From JBBTCX01 sp038043045 (GTDB lineage Bacteria; Planctomycetota; Phycisphaerae; UBA1845): a stretch of 6,042 nucleotides of DNA. Shown in pieces: positions 5,307 through 6,042 of this stretch. The stretch's first letter is position 1; each line of letters opens with the position of its first letter. The notes beneath the pieces were generated by a model. That model ran no database searches and was not told where the DNA came from. It saw nothing but the letters and a program-made list of their open reading frames with translations. The position numbers and the translations under genes were made by a program. The stretch spans positions 1-6,042 of the forward strand of contig JBBTCX010000170.1 of NCBI GenBank assembly GCA_038043045.1, given 5' to 3'.

Positions 5307-5390
5307 CTACCCAATCTCGAAAGCCAGCAGAGCAGTACTCAAAAACAGCGCCAACGCGAAAAAGACCGCTCCAAGAATTCTACCAAACAT
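5307..5390 (-). CDS. Mini-ORF 1: 27-aa single-helix membrane peptide candidate
   Basis: An ATG start at 5390 and TAG stop at 5307-5309 enclose 27 codons. The peptide begins MFGRILGAVFFALALFLSTA and ends LLAFEIG: one transmembrane helix with Arg4 on the N-terminal side (inside by the positive-inside rule) and a Glu near the C-terminus. GAGGA at 5400-5404 is 9 bases upstream. It is the first of three mini-ORFs with SD sites; the gap to mini-ORF 2 is 69 bases and contains stop codons in the same frame, so the two are not pieces of one longer gene in that frame. Confidence 0.42.
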   Translation of the reverse strand: MFGRILGAVFFALALFLSTALLAFEIG

Positions 5391-5447
5391 TCTATCCGTT
5401 CCTCACCGTTTCGCCAATGGACCGCACTTCGGCAACCCAAGGCGGAC

Positions 5448-5476
5448 AATCTACTCGCACCACCCAACCCACGCAA
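5448..5476 (-). promoter_or_regulatory. Weak candidate promoter for the mini-ORF cluster
   Basis: On the minus strand, TTGCGT (5471-5476, three of six) and TAGATT (5448-5453, four of six) are separated by 17 bases. The predicted start near 5441 would give mini-ORF 1 a leader of about 50 bases. The boxes are poor, and the call depends mainly on placement. Confidence 0.22.
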
Positions 5477-5580
5477 GGAAGATACCAATGAACTCAAGCT
5501 ACAGAGGGCGTTTCAATAGAGTAGGCAAATCCGCTTCTGGACTAATGACTTGGTGGCCCATCTCCCTTGGATATGCGGGA

Positions 5581-5644
5581 ACACCGTGTGCCACTGCTGG
5601 ACACCATGCGCCACTGTTCTTGAGCAGTGGTCCCGGGGCGCCCC
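5581..5644. repeat. Tandem 20-base repeat and palindromes (REP-like extragenic element)
   Basis: Two adjacent 20-base units, 5581-5600 (ACACCGTGTGCCACTGCTGG) and 5601-5620 (ACACCATGCGCCACTGTTCT), match at 15 positions. The second unit also starts a hairpin, CCACTGTTC (5611-5619) against GAGCAGTGG (5622-5630), with 8 of 9 positions complementary and the other a G-T wobble. Right after it is a perfect palindrome GGGGCGCCCC (5635-5644). CCACTGCT-type palindromes remind me of extragenic repeats common in planctomycete genomes; that link is from memory and unverified. There is no U-tract, so a terminator role is unlikely. Confidence 0.5.
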
Positions 5645-5678
5645 GCTATTCCCAATTCGACAATCTGCATTTCCCCCC

Positions 5679-5707
5679 TTGACTTTCCCAGAACCATATG
5701 TTATACT
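5679..5707 (+). promoter_or_regulatory. Near-consensus sigma70 promoter
   Basis: TTGACT (5679-5684, five of six) and TATACT (5702-5707, five of six) are separated by exactly 17 bases. It is the best promoter-like sequence in the window. The predicted transcript start is near 5714, which coincides with the first base of the hairpin at 5714-5730. No well-supported gene lies downstream inside the window. Confidence 0.65.
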
Positions 5708-5713
5708 AATGTA

Positions 5714-5799
5714 CGGTTGTTCCAGAACCGCGACAGACGTGGTGCGGTCCATCTTTTTCAGAGTTTGTAGGTCGGGTCATCGACCCGACATCTTTTGTT
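5714..5799 (+). ncRNA. Putative small RNA or structured leader
   Basis: The region from the predicted transcript start to the T-rich end of the second hairpin is about 86 bases. It opens with CGGTT (5714-5718) pairing AACCG (5726-5730) around a 7-base loop, has a single-stranded middle that includes CTTTTTC (5753-5759), and closes with a perfect 8-bp terminator-like hairpin and a short T-rich tail. No long ORF lies inside. It could be an independent sRNA, or an attenuator-type leader for the weak ORF at 5829. I recognise no known RNA family. Confidence 0.35.
5771..5799 (+). terminator. Perfect 8-bp hairpin with short T-rich tail
   Basis: GTCGGGTC (5771-5778) and GACCCGAC (5782-5789) pair perfectly around ATC, followed by ATCTTTTGTTG. 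The stem is strong and the T tract modest (four consecutive T), so it is a weak-to-fair intrinsic terminator. A similar GTAGGTCGGGT palindrome is, from memory, frequent as an extragenic repeat in planctomycetes, so it may instead be a repeat element. Confidence 0.4.
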
Positions 5800-5828
5800 G
5801 CGGGGACGAAAGTGTGACCGACAATACT

Positions 5829-6020
5829 ATGAACCGTAAAGCAATACTTTCAAATGGCTTCGACACCCAAATGTGCACTTTTACTATGAAAGAAAAGGGA
5901 GTTCGGACAAAGCTTCTTTTGCTCGTAAGTTGTTTGTGGATAATGAGTTACGAGCGTTTTGATGGGGAATGGCAATTGGCCAACGGACAATTGGTTTTTG
6001 GGGTCGAACCGCGTTTTTGA
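5829..6020 (+). CDS. Doubtful small ORF, possible mini-lipoprotein or membrane peptide (63 aa)
   Basis: An ATG at 5829 opens 63 codons ending in TGA, with a TAG right behind it. Near the middle is KLLLLVSCLWIMS (28-40), a hydrophobic segment containing LVSC, which fits the lipobox pattern. The mature part (YERFDGEWQLANGQLVFGVE) is polar. Starting at the internal ATG at 5886 would give a 44-residue protein with a more signal-like N-terminus (MKEKGVRTKLLLLVSC). Neither start has an SD site. The promoter at 5679 could supply the transcript, but the hairpin at 5771-5789 lies between. Composition is unremarkable and no family is recognised; it may be chance. Confidence 0.2.
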   Translation: MNRKAILSNGFDTQMCTFTMKEKGVRTKLLLLVSCLWIMSYERFDGEWQLANGQLVFGVEPRF

Positions 6021-6042
6021 TAGCGGGAAAGCGGAAAAGAAA

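Larger units (their letters stand above)
5391..5678. other. Non-coding stretch with extragenic repeats
   Basis: No credible gene is seen. The plus-strand frame starting at 5488 has a fair SD site (GGAAG, 6 bases away) but codes through the palindromic repeats and has low-complexity, Pro/Gly/Ser-rich composition, so it is not called. The stretch holds the weak mini-ORF promoter and the repeat cluster at 5581-5644. Confidence 0.5.

Noticed and set aside
5488..5682. 64-aa plus-strand ORF with a fair SD site (GGAAG at 5477-5481)
   Set aside because: It codes through the palindromic repeat cluster and has low-information composition; the SD match is probably chance.

Overview
The window looks like a piece of a mid-GC bacterial chromosome, most likely from the Planctomycetota. 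That assignment is an inference from gene content: a secreted Asp-box (BNR-type) beta-propeller, a basic linker-winged-helix protein, and short palindromic extragenic elements of a kind I associate with that phylum. No rRNA, CRISPR array, transposase or integrase is visible.

Left third (1-1941, minus strand): a two-gene operon. A secreted DUF4198-like protein (1108-1941) is followed, with a 4-base ATGA overlap, by a secreted Asp-box propeller protein (1-1111) that runs off the left edge. A plausible sigma70-type promoter and a good Shine-Dalgarno (SD) site fix the start of the first gene. A 185-base divergent gap separates it from the next block.

Middle (2127-3788, plus strand): an SMR-like four-helix membrane protein that lacks the family's key glutamate; then a basic DNA-binding-type protein with a coiled coil and a C-terminal winged helix, which has its own promoter with a palindrome lying between the -35 and -10 boxes; then a MOSC-domain protein. 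The MOSC gene converges on metF and the two coding ends overlap by 23 bases.

metF block (3766-4783, minus strand): a tRNA-Tyr(GTA) gene ends 14 bases before the metF start codon, with no SD site between them, so the two are probably cotranscribed.

Right end (4784-6042): no long gene. On the minus strand there are three consecutive mini-ORFs of 27, 31 and 27 codons, each a single hydrophobic segment with a well-placed SD site and nearly equal gaps (69 and 68 bases). On the plus strand there is an extragenic repeat/palindrome cluster, then a near-consensus promoter followed by two hairpins. That arrangement suggests a small RNA of about 85 nt or a structured leader for a doubtful 63-residue ORF. 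The mini-ORF cluster and the putative small RNA are the least explained parts of the window.
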